DNA of 64,000 bases from Pseudobutyrivibrio sp. GTDB lineage: Bacteria > Bacillota > Clostridia > Lachnospirales > Lachnospiraceae. Position numbers and translations under genes: made by a program. The notes beneath the pieces are model-generated. The model was not told the origin of the DNA, ran no database searches, and saw nothing but the letters and a program-made list of their open reading frames with translations. Each line of letters starts with the position of its first letter. Position 1 is the stretch's first letter. Shown here in pieces: positions 24,977-34,187 of the stretch. The DNA is taken from NCBI GenBank assembly GCA_017557435.1, contig JAFYYR010000004.1, positions 1 to 64,000 of the forward strand. Direction: 5' to 3'.

Positions 24977-25484
24977 ACTTATCTATCCAGTTGTTAATAT
25001 GTAGGATTCCATAATAAACAAAGATAGATACAACAAGTGTGTAGACAACCTCAGGCATGATAACATTCATAAGATAAAAGGAAAAATCATTCTGAGATCG
25101 AACAGTAAATAAAACTAAATAAGAAATAACTCCATAAATGAAGTCGCTTGTTCCTATAAGAATCATAGGAAGTCTAAGATCATCCCCAAAAAACTGCTTT
25201 TTGAAGAGACCGTTTAACAGACCTATATACATGTAAACTAAAGCATATAAACCAAAAATAACACCTGAATACACGTCTAATAAAAGGCCTGTAGCAAAAC
25301 CGGTTAAAATTCCATAGCGTCTTCCCTTCATGAAACCATAAGTGGAAACAACGCATATAAGAATATTGGGAGTAACCCCTGCAAGCGGATACCTTGCAAA
25401 AACGCTAGTCTGTAGAATATAGCAAAAGTACACAACAAGGGCGATAATTAATACTCTTCGTAAATGTTTCTTAAAATCATTCAA
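24939..25484 (-). CDS. mreD: Rod-shape-determining protein MreD
   Basis: MreD is a small membrane protein of the elongasome. The product (181 residues from the TTG at 25484) shows about five hydrophobic segments, with GVTPNILICVVSTYGFMKGRRYGILTGF in the conserved core. The open frame extends to 25547, but this lies deep in mreC; the TTG at 25484 overlaps the mreC stop (TTGAATGA) and has GGAG upstream, so I prefer it. The end overlaps the PBP2 gene by 38 bases. Confidence 0.85.
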   Translation of the reverse strand: MNDFKKHLRRVLIIALVVYFCYILQTSVFARYPLAGVTPNILICVVSTYGFMKGRRYGILTGFATGLLLDVYSGVIFGLYALVYMYIGLLNGLFKKQFFGDDLRLPMILIGTSDFIYGVISYLVLFTVRSQNDFSFYLMNVIMPEVVYTLVVSIFVYYGILHINNWIDKFEKKGSDRIGNY

Positions 25485-26340
25485 CCTTATATGACTCCTT
25501 AAGTTGCAATATAACAAGAACATCTGATAAATGTCTAAAATCAACAACAGGTGTCAATGTACCAGATTTTGTTAAGTCATTGTCATCTAAAGTAACTGAT
25601 GAAATATAGCCTAACTTAAGTCCAGGTAAATATTTATCAGATATGTTGGAAGTAACTATCTCATCTCCTATGGCTACTTTGTCTTCTTCATCATATAAAT
25701 TAGAAAAAGTTATAAGATTGCCAGCTGCCATATCTTCCAAAGAACCAGATACTATACAGTTATCATCAGTTGATGAAATGGTAGCACTAACATTGGAAGT
25801 ATCATCAATTATAGAACGAACAACAGCATAGGAATCTCCAACTGATACCACAATTCCAACAAGCCCACCATCAGCGATAACATTCATGTTAACTTTGATG
25901 CCGTCTTTGCTACCTTTATCAATTGTAAAGGTATTAAACCAATTGGATGTTCCTTTTCCAATAATACGAGCGCCTGTAGTCTCATAATCATAATAGGTTT
26001 TATCCATCTGATAGAGATCTTGAAGCTCATCTAATTCCTTGAGTTTCAGCTCCATATTGCTGATTTTGGCATTTAACTCATCAACCTGAGCCTGAAGTTC
26101 TTCGTTTTCTTTTATAAGTTCTTCCTTTGACTTGGTATCAGCAGAAGAAAAAGCAATACTGCTACCAATATAGTCTATACCCTTTTGCATAGGAATAAAT
26201 AAATGGTTAGCTACGGTCTCAAGTGGACCACCTGAAAAACCTGTAGAATAGCTAACAAACAAAAGCATTATGCAAAATATAGACAGTATTGTAAGTAAAT
26301 ATTTACTTGCCAGGCCTCCGCCTGATTTTCTTTGTCTCAT
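25477..26340 (-). CDS. mreC: Rod-shape-determining protein MreC
   Basis: MreC (287 residues) is the extracytoplasmic scaffold that links MreB to PBP2. It has an N-terminal membrane segment (about 11-31), a coiled coil (about 70-112, with KEELIKENEELQAQVDELNAKI starting the heptads) and two C-terminal beta-barrel domains (GKGTSNWFNTFTIDKGSKDG onward). It lies 12 bases after mreB and overlaps mreD. Confidence 0.95.
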   Translation of the reverse strand: MRQRKSGGGLASKYLLTILSIFCIMLLFVSYSTGFSGGPLETVANHLFIPMQKGIDYIGSSIAFSSADTKSKEELIKENEELQAQVDELNAKISNMELKLKELDELQDLYQMDKTYYDYETTGARIIGKGTSNWFNTFTIDKGSKDGIKVNMNVIADGGLVGIVVSVGDSYAVVRSIIDDTSNVSATISSTDDNCIVSGSLEDMAAGNLITFSNLYDEEDKVAIGDEIVTSNISDKYLPGLKLGYISSVTLDDNDLTKSGTLTPVVDFRHLSDVLVILQLKESYKVE

Positions 26341-26352
26341 ATTACCTCTAAA

Positions 26353-27366
26353 TTATTTAAAAATACGAGTCTTCATGCTGTAGCCATACTGTTTGAACTT
26401 GCTGTCTGCAAGAACAGAACCAAGGCCTCTTACACATGATTCCTCTGGATCCTCATAATCATTAACTTTAATATTAGTAACTTCTGAGAATAAATCCTGA
26501 AGTTGATGAAGCTGTGATGTACCACCTGTAAGGTAAATTCCAGAATGAACAATATCTTTTGCAAGTTCTGGTGGAACCTTCTCAAGGATAAGTTTAACAT
26601 TAGTGCAGAAGCTCTCTAAATCAGCTTTCATTGCATTATAAACAGTGTCACTTTCAACTTCCATCTCAATAGGAAGACCGCTAACCACATCTCGGCCTAC
26701 AACTGTAAGCTTCTCTCCTCTTCCAGGCTGTGCTGAACCAATCTCTTCCTTGAGCTGCTTTGCAGTCTTTTGACCAATAACAAGATTGAAATTTCTCTTC
26801 ATGTAGGTAACGATAGACTCATCAATTTGATTGCCACCAAATGGAAGAAGCTCAGAAAGTACAAGACCGCCTAAAGAAATAACAGAAATCTCTGTAGTAT
26901 CAGCTCCTAAATCAACAACCATAACGCCTGTTGGCTCAGAAACATCAAGTCCCATTCCGATAGCGCAAGCGATAGGCTTCTCACAAACTCTAATTGAATG
27001 AGGCTTGTTCTTAGACTTGCTAAATAAATCAGAGAAAGCCTTTTTCTCCACCTCTGTAATATCTGTTGGAACAGCTACAACTATATCTGCTCCCTTAATC
27101 TTACCTTTTAAATCTTTTTCAAGTACTTCAAAAAGCATTGTCTGCATATTATCAAAATCAGCAATAACTCCTGAAATAATTGGGAAAGATACATCAATAG
27201 TGTCTGGTGCCTTTTCAAACATTGAATAGGCATTGTCACCATATGAATACATCTGATTTTTATTAACGATTGCAATTGTGTTCTTAATGTTAGTGATATG
27301 ATTATTTGAACCGCTGAAAATCTTAAGATTCTGGGTTCCTATATCAATACCAAATGAATTGGCCAT
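26353..27366 (-). CDS. mreB: Actin-like rod-shape protein MreB
   Basis: MreB (337 residues) forms the membrane-bound filaments that guide wall elongation. The nucleotide-binding signatures are phosphate 1 (FGIDIGTQNLKIF), phosphate 2 (VVDLGADTTEISV) and the adenosine motif (IYLTGGTSQL). GGAGG is followed after 6 bases by the ATG at 27366; an upstream ATG at 27372 would have no spacing. It opens mreB-mreC-mreD-mrdA-minC-rodA. Whether it is MreB or the Mbl paralogue cannot be decided here. Confidence 0.93.
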   Translation of the reverse strand: MANSFGIDIGTQNLKIFSGSNNHITNIKNTIAIVNKNQMYSYGDNAYSMFEKAPDTIDVSFPIISGVIADFDNMQTMLFEVLEKDLKGKIKGADIVVAVPTDITEVEKKAFSDLFSKSKNKPHSIRVCEKPIACAIGMGLDVSEPTGVMVVDLGADTTEISVISLGGLVLSELLPFGGNQIDESIVTYMKRNFNLVIGQKTAKQLKEEIGSAQPGRGEKLTVVGRDVVSGLPIEMEVESDTVYNAMKADLESFCTNVKLILEKVPPELAKDIVHSGIYLTGGTSQLHQLQDLFSEVTNIKVNDYEDPEESCVRGLGSVLADSKFKQYGYSMKTRIFK

Positions 27367-27414
27367 AATCATCCTCCGTATGTCTATTAATCCTTTTTAA
27401 AACCTCTTAAAAGT

Positions 27415-28701
27415 TTAACACAGTTGACTTTTGTTCACAAGGCAAGCGTCCACCAGTTTTTGAAGGGATTTAAGGATACCAATTTTTGCATGATTCCAAG
27501 TTAAGCCGCCCTGGAAGAATGCAGTGTATGGAGCCCTAAGTGGACCATCTGCTGATAATTCAATGGATGAGCCCTGTACAAATGCACCAGCAGCCATAAT
27601 AACCTGGCTGTCATAGCCTGGCATATCCCATGGCTCAGGAGTTACATATGAATCAACAGGTGCTGCCGCTTGAATACCTTCACAAAAAGCAATAAGGCCT
27701 TCTGGCTTTAAAAATGATACAGCCTGAATAATGTCGTATCTTGGCTCAGTAGAATTCGGAATACATAAATATCCTAATTTTTCATATACATTTGCAGCAA
27801 AAATTGCTCCCTTAAGGGCTCCAGCTACAACTGTAGGTGAAAGGAAAAATCCCTGATAGAATGACTGCATAATACCAAGAGAAGCACCAACCTCTTTACC
27901 AAGTCCAGGACTTGTAAGCCTGTGAGCTGCATTTTCAATGCACTCCTTTTTACCAACAATATATCCTCCGATTGGCGCAAGGCCACCACCTGGATTTTTA
28001 ATAAGGGAACCTACACACATATCAGCTCCAACCTCAGTTGGCTCAATTTTTTCAACAAACTCACCATAGCAATTATCAACCATGCAGATAATATCTGGCT
28101 TAATTCCCTTAATAAATGAGATGAGCTCGCCTATCTGTTCAACTGAAAGTGTAGGACGATTAGCGTATCCCTTAGAACGCTGAATTGTAACAAGCTTTGT
28201 CTTTGAATTGATTGCAGCTTTAATACCATCATAATCAAAACCACCATCAGGAAGTAAATCTACCTGGGCATAAGTAATTCCATATTCTGCAAGAGAACCA
28301 TTGGAAGGTCTAATACCAATTACCTCCTCCAATGTGTCATAAGGCTTGCCTACTGGTGATAAAAGCTCATCCCCTGGGCGCAAATTACTCATAAGGGCAA
28401 GAGCAAGTGCATGAGTTCCACAAGTAATCTGAGGTCTAACAAGGGCATCCTCTGCTTTAAAAACTGATGCATATACCTTTTCAAGTGTGTCTCTTCCCAC
28501 ATCATCATAGCCATAACCTGTAGATGTATTGAAACACTCTGCAGCTACTCTATGCTCCTGCATAGCCTTTAAAACTTTAAGCTGGTTATACTCTGCAACC
28601 TCATCGATTTCCTTAAATCTAGGCTCTAAATCACTGATAATAGCCTTGCCATATTCATATACTTCCTTTGAAATACCAAATTCCTTGTAAATCTCGTACA
28701 C
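27415..28701 (-). CDS. ynbB: PLP-dependent YnbB-family protein (methionine gamma-lyase-like)
   Basis: This is a 428-residue fold-type I PLP enzyme of the YnbB, or aluminium-resistance, family. The PLP Lys lies in GSLIKNPGGGLAPIGGYI and the cofactor Asp in DIICMVDNCYGEF. N-terminal TSTGYGYDDVGRDTLE is diagnostic of the family. The true substrate is not established; homologues resemble Cys/Met gamma-lyases. It starts one base after miaA, and the mutS-mutL-miaA-ynbB order is conserved in Clostridia and Bacillus. Confidence 0.9.
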   Translation of the reverse strand: MYEIYKEFGISKEVYEYGKAIISDLEPRFKEIDEVAEYNQLKVLKAMQEHRVAAECFNTSTGYGYDDVGRDTLEKVYASVFKAEDALVRPQITCGTHALALALMSNLRPGDELLSPVGKPYDTLEEVIGIRPSNGSLAEYGITYAQVDLLPDGGFDYDGIKAAINSKTKLVTIQRSKGYANRPTLSVEQIGELISFIKGIKPDIICMVDNCYGEFVEKIEPTEVGADMCVGSLIKNPGGGLAPIGGYIVGKKECIENAAHRLTSPGLGKEVGASLGIMQSFYQGFFLSPTVVAGALKGAIFAANVYEKLGYLCIPNSTEPRYDIIQAVSFLKPEGLIAFCEGIQAAAPVDSYVTPEPWDMPGYDSQVIMAAGAFVQGSSIELSADGPLRAPYTAFFQGGLTWNHAKIGILKSLQKLVDACLVNKSQLC

Positions 28702-28702
28702 T

Positions 28703-29641
28703 TTAAATAATTCCTTTCTCTTTAAGCTGGGACAAAATATAATCTAAAAGCTGTTTGTCATCTTTTAAAACTGTTTTGTCCAGCCATGTAACTTCCTTTT
28801 CTCTTCTAAACCACGTAAGCTGCCTTTTAGCATAATTACGGGAATTCTTTTTAATCAACTCAACTGCTTCTTCAAGAGTCAAATTGCCATCAAGGTATGA
28901 AATAATCTCCTTGTAGCCTATACCATCCATTGATGTCATACCAGGCTTACAACCTAGGGATAAAAGCATCTTGACCTCATCTAAAAGCCCTGCTTCCATC
29001 ATTATATCAACCCGCTTATTAATTCGATCATAAAGAATGTCTCTGTCATTATTTAGCACAAAGTATGCAAAATTGTATGGGCTAGTTCTTTGTTTTTCAC
29101 GCTCATTATGGACAGAGAACTTCTCACCTGTCTGATGAAAATATTCTATAGCTCTAATGACACGCTTTCTATTAGCAGAAGGAATAGATGCAGCTGACTC
29201 TGGGTCTACTTCATTAAGTTTAGCATGAAGAGCATCATTTCCAAATTCATCAGCAAAGTCCTCTAATGACTTGCGATAACCCTCGTCGATTTCCTGCTCA
29301 GTAAACTGAATATCATATAAAATAGCTTGAATATAAAAGCCTGTTCCACCGCAAATAATTGGAATTTTGCCTTTGGCATAGATTTCATCCATCGCCTGAA
29401 GTACCATCTTTTGAAATCGAACAACATGAAAATCTTCAGTAGGTTCAATGGCATCTATCAGATAATGCTTTACCCCATCCATTTCCTCCGGCATAACCTT
29501 AGCAGTACCTATATCCATTTTTTTGTATACCTGCATACTGTCAGCAGAAATAATCTCGCCATTAATAGACTTGGCGAGATTAATAGAAAGGGCTGTTTTA
29601 CCAACTGCAGTTGGACCTGTTAAAATAACCAAATTCTTCAT
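28703..29641 (-). CDS. miaA: tRNA dimethylallyltransferase
   Basis: MiaA (312 residues) prenylates A37 of tRNAs that read codons starting with U. The P-loop is GPTAVGKT (8-15), followed by SADSMQVYKKMDIGTAK (about 34-50), which binds tRNA and substrate, and GGTGFYIQAI. The C-terminal RQLTWFRRE segment is typical. Its start overlaps the mutL stop by one base. Confidence 0.96.
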   Translation of the reverse strand: MKNLVILTGPTAVGKTALSINLAKSINGEIISADSMQVYKKMDIGTAKVMPEEMDGVKHYLIDAIEPTEDFHVVRFQKMVLQAMDEIYAKGKIPIICGGTGFYIQAILYDIQFTEQEIDEGYRKSLEDFADEFGNDALHAKLNEVDPESAASIPSANRKRVIRAIEYFHQTGEKFSVHNEREKQRTSPYNFAYFVLNNDRDILYDRINKRVDIMMEAGLLDEVKMLLSLGCKPGMTSMDGIGYKEIISYLDGNLTLEEAVELIKKNSRNYAKRQLTWFRREKEVTWLDKTVLKDDKQLLDYILSQLKEKGII

Positions 29642-31566
29642 TAAACAATCCTTTTGAATTTCTTAGCTAATTCGTATTCCGAAAATGAAATCATAGTAGG
29701 TCGACCATGTGGACAATGATATGGATTTTCAAGCTCCAATAGGTCGTTTATAAGAGTTTTAACCTCTGGAATGGACAGTCGATTATTACCCTTAACAGCT
29801 GCCTTACAAGACATTGATGCCACTCTTTCAACTATTATATCAAAAGAATCTGAAGCCTTGTATGATTGGCAATCCGCAAGTGCCTCTAAGAAAAACTGCT
29901 TAGGATCTAGGCTAAATAAATTACCTGGAACAGCTGTAATAGCAAGCTCGTTGCCACCAAATGATTCCACTCTGTAGCCTAAGCTTTCAAAAGCCTCATG
30001 ATACCTCTCATATAAGAGAATATCCTGCTGAGACAAAGAAATGATTACCGGTGGGCTAACCATCTGGGAAGTCATCTCTTTATTTTTAAGACGGGCCATA
30101 GTCTTTTCAAATAAAACTTTTTCATGGGCAGCATGCTGGTCGATTATGTACATGTTCTTATCATATTCGATAATCCAGTATGTATCAAAAACCTGACCAA
30201 TGATTTTATGCTCTTTCACAGCCTCTCTTGTAAGGAAACTGATCTGCTCGTATTTTTCACCGCCAGTATTTTTCTCTGCAAACTTTCTCTCGTAAGGAGT
30301 GTCTTTTCTGATTTGACTTGTAATGCTAGCCTTTATCGCCTCAAGTCTATTTTTTTCAAATGGTTCTGGAAGCTTTACTGGCTTAATCTCCTCAGAGGAT
30401 GTCTCAGATTTATAATCAGCAATTAATTCATCGCTACTGGTATCAAGTGCTGTTGTCTTTTCAACTGAAGTACTAGACTCAATAGATGATGAATTCCTTA
30501 CAGGAGTTGAAACTATTGTATTAAATGTGTTGTTAAACTTAGGCTTTTCCTCTTCTACCTTAGCCTCAACAACATCTTCTCTTCTTCTAAGTCGACTATT
30601 AATAACCTTTGTCAGTATTTCGCATACCTTTGGTTCATTTTCAAAACGAACCTCTTGCTTAGTAGGATGCACATTAACATCTACCGCACCATCGATAGTA
30701 TTAATGTTTAGAACAAAGAATGGGTATTGATGCCCCATTAAAAATCCGTAATAGCCCTCCTCGCAAGCACGGGAAAGGTTGTTGCTCTTAATATATCTGT
30801 CATTTACAAAGAAATGCTCAAAAGCTCTATTTCCTCTAGCTATAATTGAAAGACCAATATAACCTGTAATAGAAAAAAGCTCATCCTCATAACTGATATC
30901 TAAAATATTAGCAGCAATTTGGCGTCCATAAATCTGATAAATAGTATCAGAAAGCGAACCATTGCCTGATGTCATCAGCTTTTCCTTGCCGTTAATTATA
31001 AGCTTAAAAGAAATCTCAGGGTGAGATAAAGCAAGATGCTCAACAACATCAAATACGTAGCTGCCCTCGGTGCTTTCAGCCTTTAAAAACTTCTTTCTGG
31101 CAGGTGTATTATAAAATAGCTGTCTAATTATAAATGTAGTTCCATCTGGAGCACCAACATCAGAAAGGGATATTTCTTTTGCCCCTTCGATAATGTAGCT
31201 TGCCCCAAGTAAATTGTCTTTAGTCTTTGTAATAAGCTCAACTTTTGATACAGCAGAAATTGAAGAAAGTGCCTCCCCTCTAAATCCTAGAGAATGGACA
31301 TTATTTAAATCCTCTGCATCTTTGATTTTGCTAGTAGAATGGCGAAGAAAGGCCACAGGAATCTGGTCCTTTTCAATACCTACTCCATTGTCTGTAATTC
31401 TAAGGTACTCTATGCCGCCGCCCTTAATCTCTACAGATATAGCAGTAGCTCCAGCATCAATACTGTTTTCTATAAGCTCCTTGGCAACAGATGCAGGTCT
31501 TTCAACCACCTCTCCAGCAGCAATCTTATCAATTGTCTCTTGGCTTAAAACATTAATTTTTCCCAT
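29641..31566 (-). CDS. mutL: DNA mismatch repair protein MutL with endonuclease motif
   Basis: MutL (641 residues) couples mismatch recognition to strand incision. The N-terminal GHKL ATPase shows ENSIDAGA, DNGVGI and GFRGEALSS. The linker (about 340-440) is acidic and poorly conserved. The C-terminal domain carries the endonuclease metal motif DQHAAHEKVLFE, matching DQHA-x2-E-x4-E, and CPHGRPT, so this is a nicking-type MutL as expected in bacteria without MutH. It overlaps mutS and miaA by one base on either side. Confidence 0.96.
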   Translation of the reverse strand: MGKINVLSQETIDKIAAGEVVERPASVAKELIENSIDAGATAISVEIKGGGIEYLRITDNGVGIEKDQIPVAFLRHSTSKIKDAEDLNNVHSLGFRGEALSSISAVSKVELITKTKDNLLGASYIIEGAKEISLSDVGAPDGTTFIIRQLFYNTPARKKFLKAESTEGSYVFDVVEHLALSHPEISFKLIINGKEKLMTSGNGSLSDTIYQIYGRQIAANILDISYEDELFSITGYIGLSIIARGNRAFEHFFVNDRYIKSNNLSRACEEGYYGFLMGHQYPFFVLNINTIDGAVDVNVHPTKQEVRFENEPKVCEILTKVINSRLRRREDVVEAKVEEEKPKFNNTFNTIVSTPVRNSSSIESSTSVEKTTALDTSSDELIADYKSETSSEEIKPVKLPEPFEKNRLEAIKASITSQIRKDTPYERKFAEKNTGGEKYEQISFLTREAVKEHKIIGQVFDTYWIIEYDKNMYIIDQHAAHEKVLFEKTMARLKNKEMTSQMVSPPVIISLSQQDILLYERYHEAFESLGYRVESFGGNELAITAVPGNLFSLDPKQFFLEALADCQSYKASDSFDIIVERVASMSCKAAVKGNNRLSIPEVKTLINDLLELENPYHCPHGRPTMISFSEYELAKKFKRIV

Positions 31567-34175
31567 TATTCATTCACCTTATTATGATACTCAAAAAGAA
31601 TATTCATAGCTTCAAGTGGGGTAATCTGAGTTATTTCAAGGTTCTTGAGCTCTGAAATAATATCAGCCTCTTTCTCAGAGAATGTAACCCCAGACATATT
31701 CTTCAGTTTCTCTTCTATATGTTCCTGAATAGCAATTTTATCTGATACTGCAGCAATATCATTTTCATTTAATGAGTTAACAATTGTGCGTGCTCTTGTA
31801 AGGACCTCTTCTGGTAAACCAGCAAGTCGAGCAACTTGTATACCGTAACTTTGATCTGCACCACCAGAGATGATCTTTCTAAGGAAAATAATATCCTCGC
31901 CCATCTCCTGAACAGAAATACAGTAATTGTGAACTCCCTTTATCTGGCCCTCAAGCTCAGTAAGCTCGTGATAGTGAGTTGCAAAAAGGGATTTCGCACC
32001 AATATTGTATGCAATATGCTCCACTACAGACCAAGCAATAGAAAGGCCATCGTAAGTAGATGTTCCACGGCCAATTTCATCTAAAATCAAAAGTGATTTG
32101 TTGGTAGCATTATTTAAAATATTGGCTACCTCATTCATCTCAACCATGAAAGTAGATTGACCAGTAGAAAGATCATCCGATGCACCAACACGAGTAAATA
32201 TTCTATCTACTACGCCGATTCTGGCCTCTGAAGCTGGAACAAAGCTTCCAATTTGAGCCATAAGCACAATGAGAGCCACCTGTCTCATGTAAGTAGACTT
32301 ACCAGCCATATTAGGGCCAGTAATGATAGCGATTGTATTTGTATCTAAATCAAGATAACAATCATTTGAAATAAACTGATCATCATCAATCATCTGCTCT
32401 ACAACAGGATGACGACCTTCTTTTATATCGATGATGCCCCTGTTGTCGATTACTGGACGGATATAGTGGTTCTTATCAGCTACAACCGCTAGTGAAATAA
32501 GGGCATCCAAATTAGCTATTGCCTTAGCAGTAATCTGAATTCTATCAACTTGAGAAGCAATAGTGTCACGAACTGTCTTAAAGAATTCGTATTCAATAGT
32601 ATTCAATCTGTCCTCAGCACCTAAAATGCTATCCTCAAGCTCCTTAAGTTCAGGAGTATAATAACGCTCTGCATTGGCAAGAGTCTGTTTTCTAACGTAA
32701 TAATCAGGCACCAAATCCTTGTAAGAATTAGTTACCTCAAGATAGAAGCCAAATACCTTGTTAAACTTTATCTTAAGGTTCTTAATGCCAGTCTTTTCAC
32801 GCTCATTGGCCTCTAAGTCAGCAAGCCATTTCTTGCCGTCGATTTTAGCGCTTCTAAGTCTATCTACTTCTTCATTGTAGCCAGTCTTAATAATATCGCC
32901 ATCACGGGAAGAAATTGGAGGCTCTTCCATAATAGCCTCGTCAATAAGCACATATAAATCCTTTAAATCATCAATATCATCATTGAGATTACAAAGAATT
33001 CTAGAATGAAGACCATTTAAAATAGTCTTGATTGGTGCAAGCATGCCAATAGACTGTTTGAAAGCAATCAAGTCTCTTGGATTAGCTGACTGGTATGTAA
33101 TTTTTGTAATAAGTCGTTCTAAATCATAAACTGATGAAAGGTACTCTCTAAGTTCCTCTCTATCAATCATCATGTTTTTAAGCTCTTCTATTCCATCCTG
33201 ACGCTTAATTATTTCATCAACAGAAATAAGAGGCTGCTCAATATAAGCCTTAAGCTGACGAGCACCAAGAGCCGTCTTAGTCTTATCTAGTACCCAAAGT
33301 AAAGAACCGCGCTTTTGCTTATCTCTCATAGTCTCTGTAAGCTCAAGATTTCTTCTGGTGGAATTATCAAGAAGCATGAACTTACCATCTGTATATGGAG
33401 TAATGTGAGTAAGATGAGCCAAGTCTGACTTTTGAGTCTCTTTTAAGTATGACAAAAGTGCTCCAGCAGAAATTTTGCCAATAGCAAAATCCATAAGACC
33501 AAGTCCCTCAAGGGAATGAGCCTTAAAATGTCTAAGAATCTCTCTAGTACAAAGCACATCATCAAACATGGATTCATCAAGAAGCGAGCTTGCACATGAA
33601 AGCTTTTCAATGATACCTGAAATATCCATCCCTGACTCAAAAATAGACTTAGAATATATAATCTCAGCTGGATTAAATCTAAAAATCTCATCTACAAGCT
33701 TTCTAACTGAATCAACCTCTGTAAGATAAAAATCAGCTGTAGAGACATCGCAGGCTGCAACTCCAAATACACCTCTTTGATAAAAAAGAGCCATAATATA
33801 GTTGTTACTGGTCTCATCAAGGGCCATCTGGTCAATATTAGTACCAGGAGTAACCACGCGAATTACTTCACGCTTAACAAGCCCCTTTGCCTCTTTTGGG
33901 TCTTCTACTTGCTCACAAATAGCCACCTTAAATCCACGGCTAACAAGACGATTGATATATGTATCTGCAGCATGAAAAGGAACACCACACATAGGAGCTC
34001 TCTCCTCAGCGCCACAAGCCTTACCGGTAAGAGTAAGCTCTAGTTCTCTAGATGCAGTTTTTGCATCCTCGAAAAACATCTCGTAAAAATCACCCAATCT
34101 ATAGAACAAGATGCAATCTTCATATTCAGATTTAGTTTTAAGATACTCCTGCATCATTGGAGTGTATTCTGCCAA
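31566..34175 (-). CDS. mutS: DNA mismatch recognition protein MutS
   Basis: MutS (869 residues) binds mismatches. The mismatch-reading FYE lies in RLGDFYEMF near residue 30. The ATPase has Walker A GPNMAGKST, the DEIGRGTST Walker B and a C-terminal dimer helix region. The frame opens at a GTG at 34187, but AGGTGGG is positioned for the TTG at 34175, which gives the family-like start MAEYTPMMQEY, so I use that. It lies 12 bases after the upstream flavoprotein gene. Confidence 0.96.
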   Translation of the reverse strand: MAEYTPMMQEYLKTKSEYEDCILFYRLGDFYEMFFEDAKTASRELELTLTGKACGAEERAPMCGVPFHAADTYINRLVSRGFKVAICEQVEDPKEAKGLVKREVIRVVTPGTNIDQMALDETSNNYIMALFYQRGVFGVAACDVSTADFYLTEVDSVRKLVDEIFRFNPAEIIYSKSIFESGMDISGIIEKLSCASSLLDESMFDDVLCTREILRHFKAHSLEGLGLMDFAIGKISAGALLSYLKETQKSDLAHLTHITPYTDGKFMLLDNSTRRNLELTETMRDKQKRGSLLWVLDKTKTALGARQLKAYIEQPLISVDEIIKRQDGIEELKNMMIDREELREYLSSVYDLERLITKITYQSANPRDLIAFKQSIGMLAPIKTILNGLHSRILCNLNDDIDDLKDLYVLIDEAIMEEPPISSRDGDIIKTGYNEEVDRLRSAKIDGKKWLADLEANEREKTGIKNLKIKFNKVFGFYLEVTNSYKDLVPDYYVRKQTLANAERYYTPELKELEDSILGAEDRLNTIEYEFFKTVRDTIASQVDRIQITAKAIANLDALISLAVVADKNHYIRPVIDNRGIIDIKEGRHPVVEQMIDDDQFISNDCYLDLDTNTIAIITGPNMAGKSTYMRQVALIVLMAQIGSFVPASEARIGVVDRIFTRVGASDDLSTGQSTFMVEMNEVANILNNATNKSLLILDEIGRGTSTYDGLSIAWSVVEHIAYNIGAKSLFATHYHELTELEGQIKGVHNYCISVQEMGEDIIFLRKIISGGADQSYGIQVARLAGLPEEVLTRARTIVNSLNENDIAAVSDKIAIQEHIEEKLKNMSGVTFSEKEADIISELKNLEITQITPLEAMNILFEYHNKVNE

Positions 34176-34187
34176 AATTATTCCCAC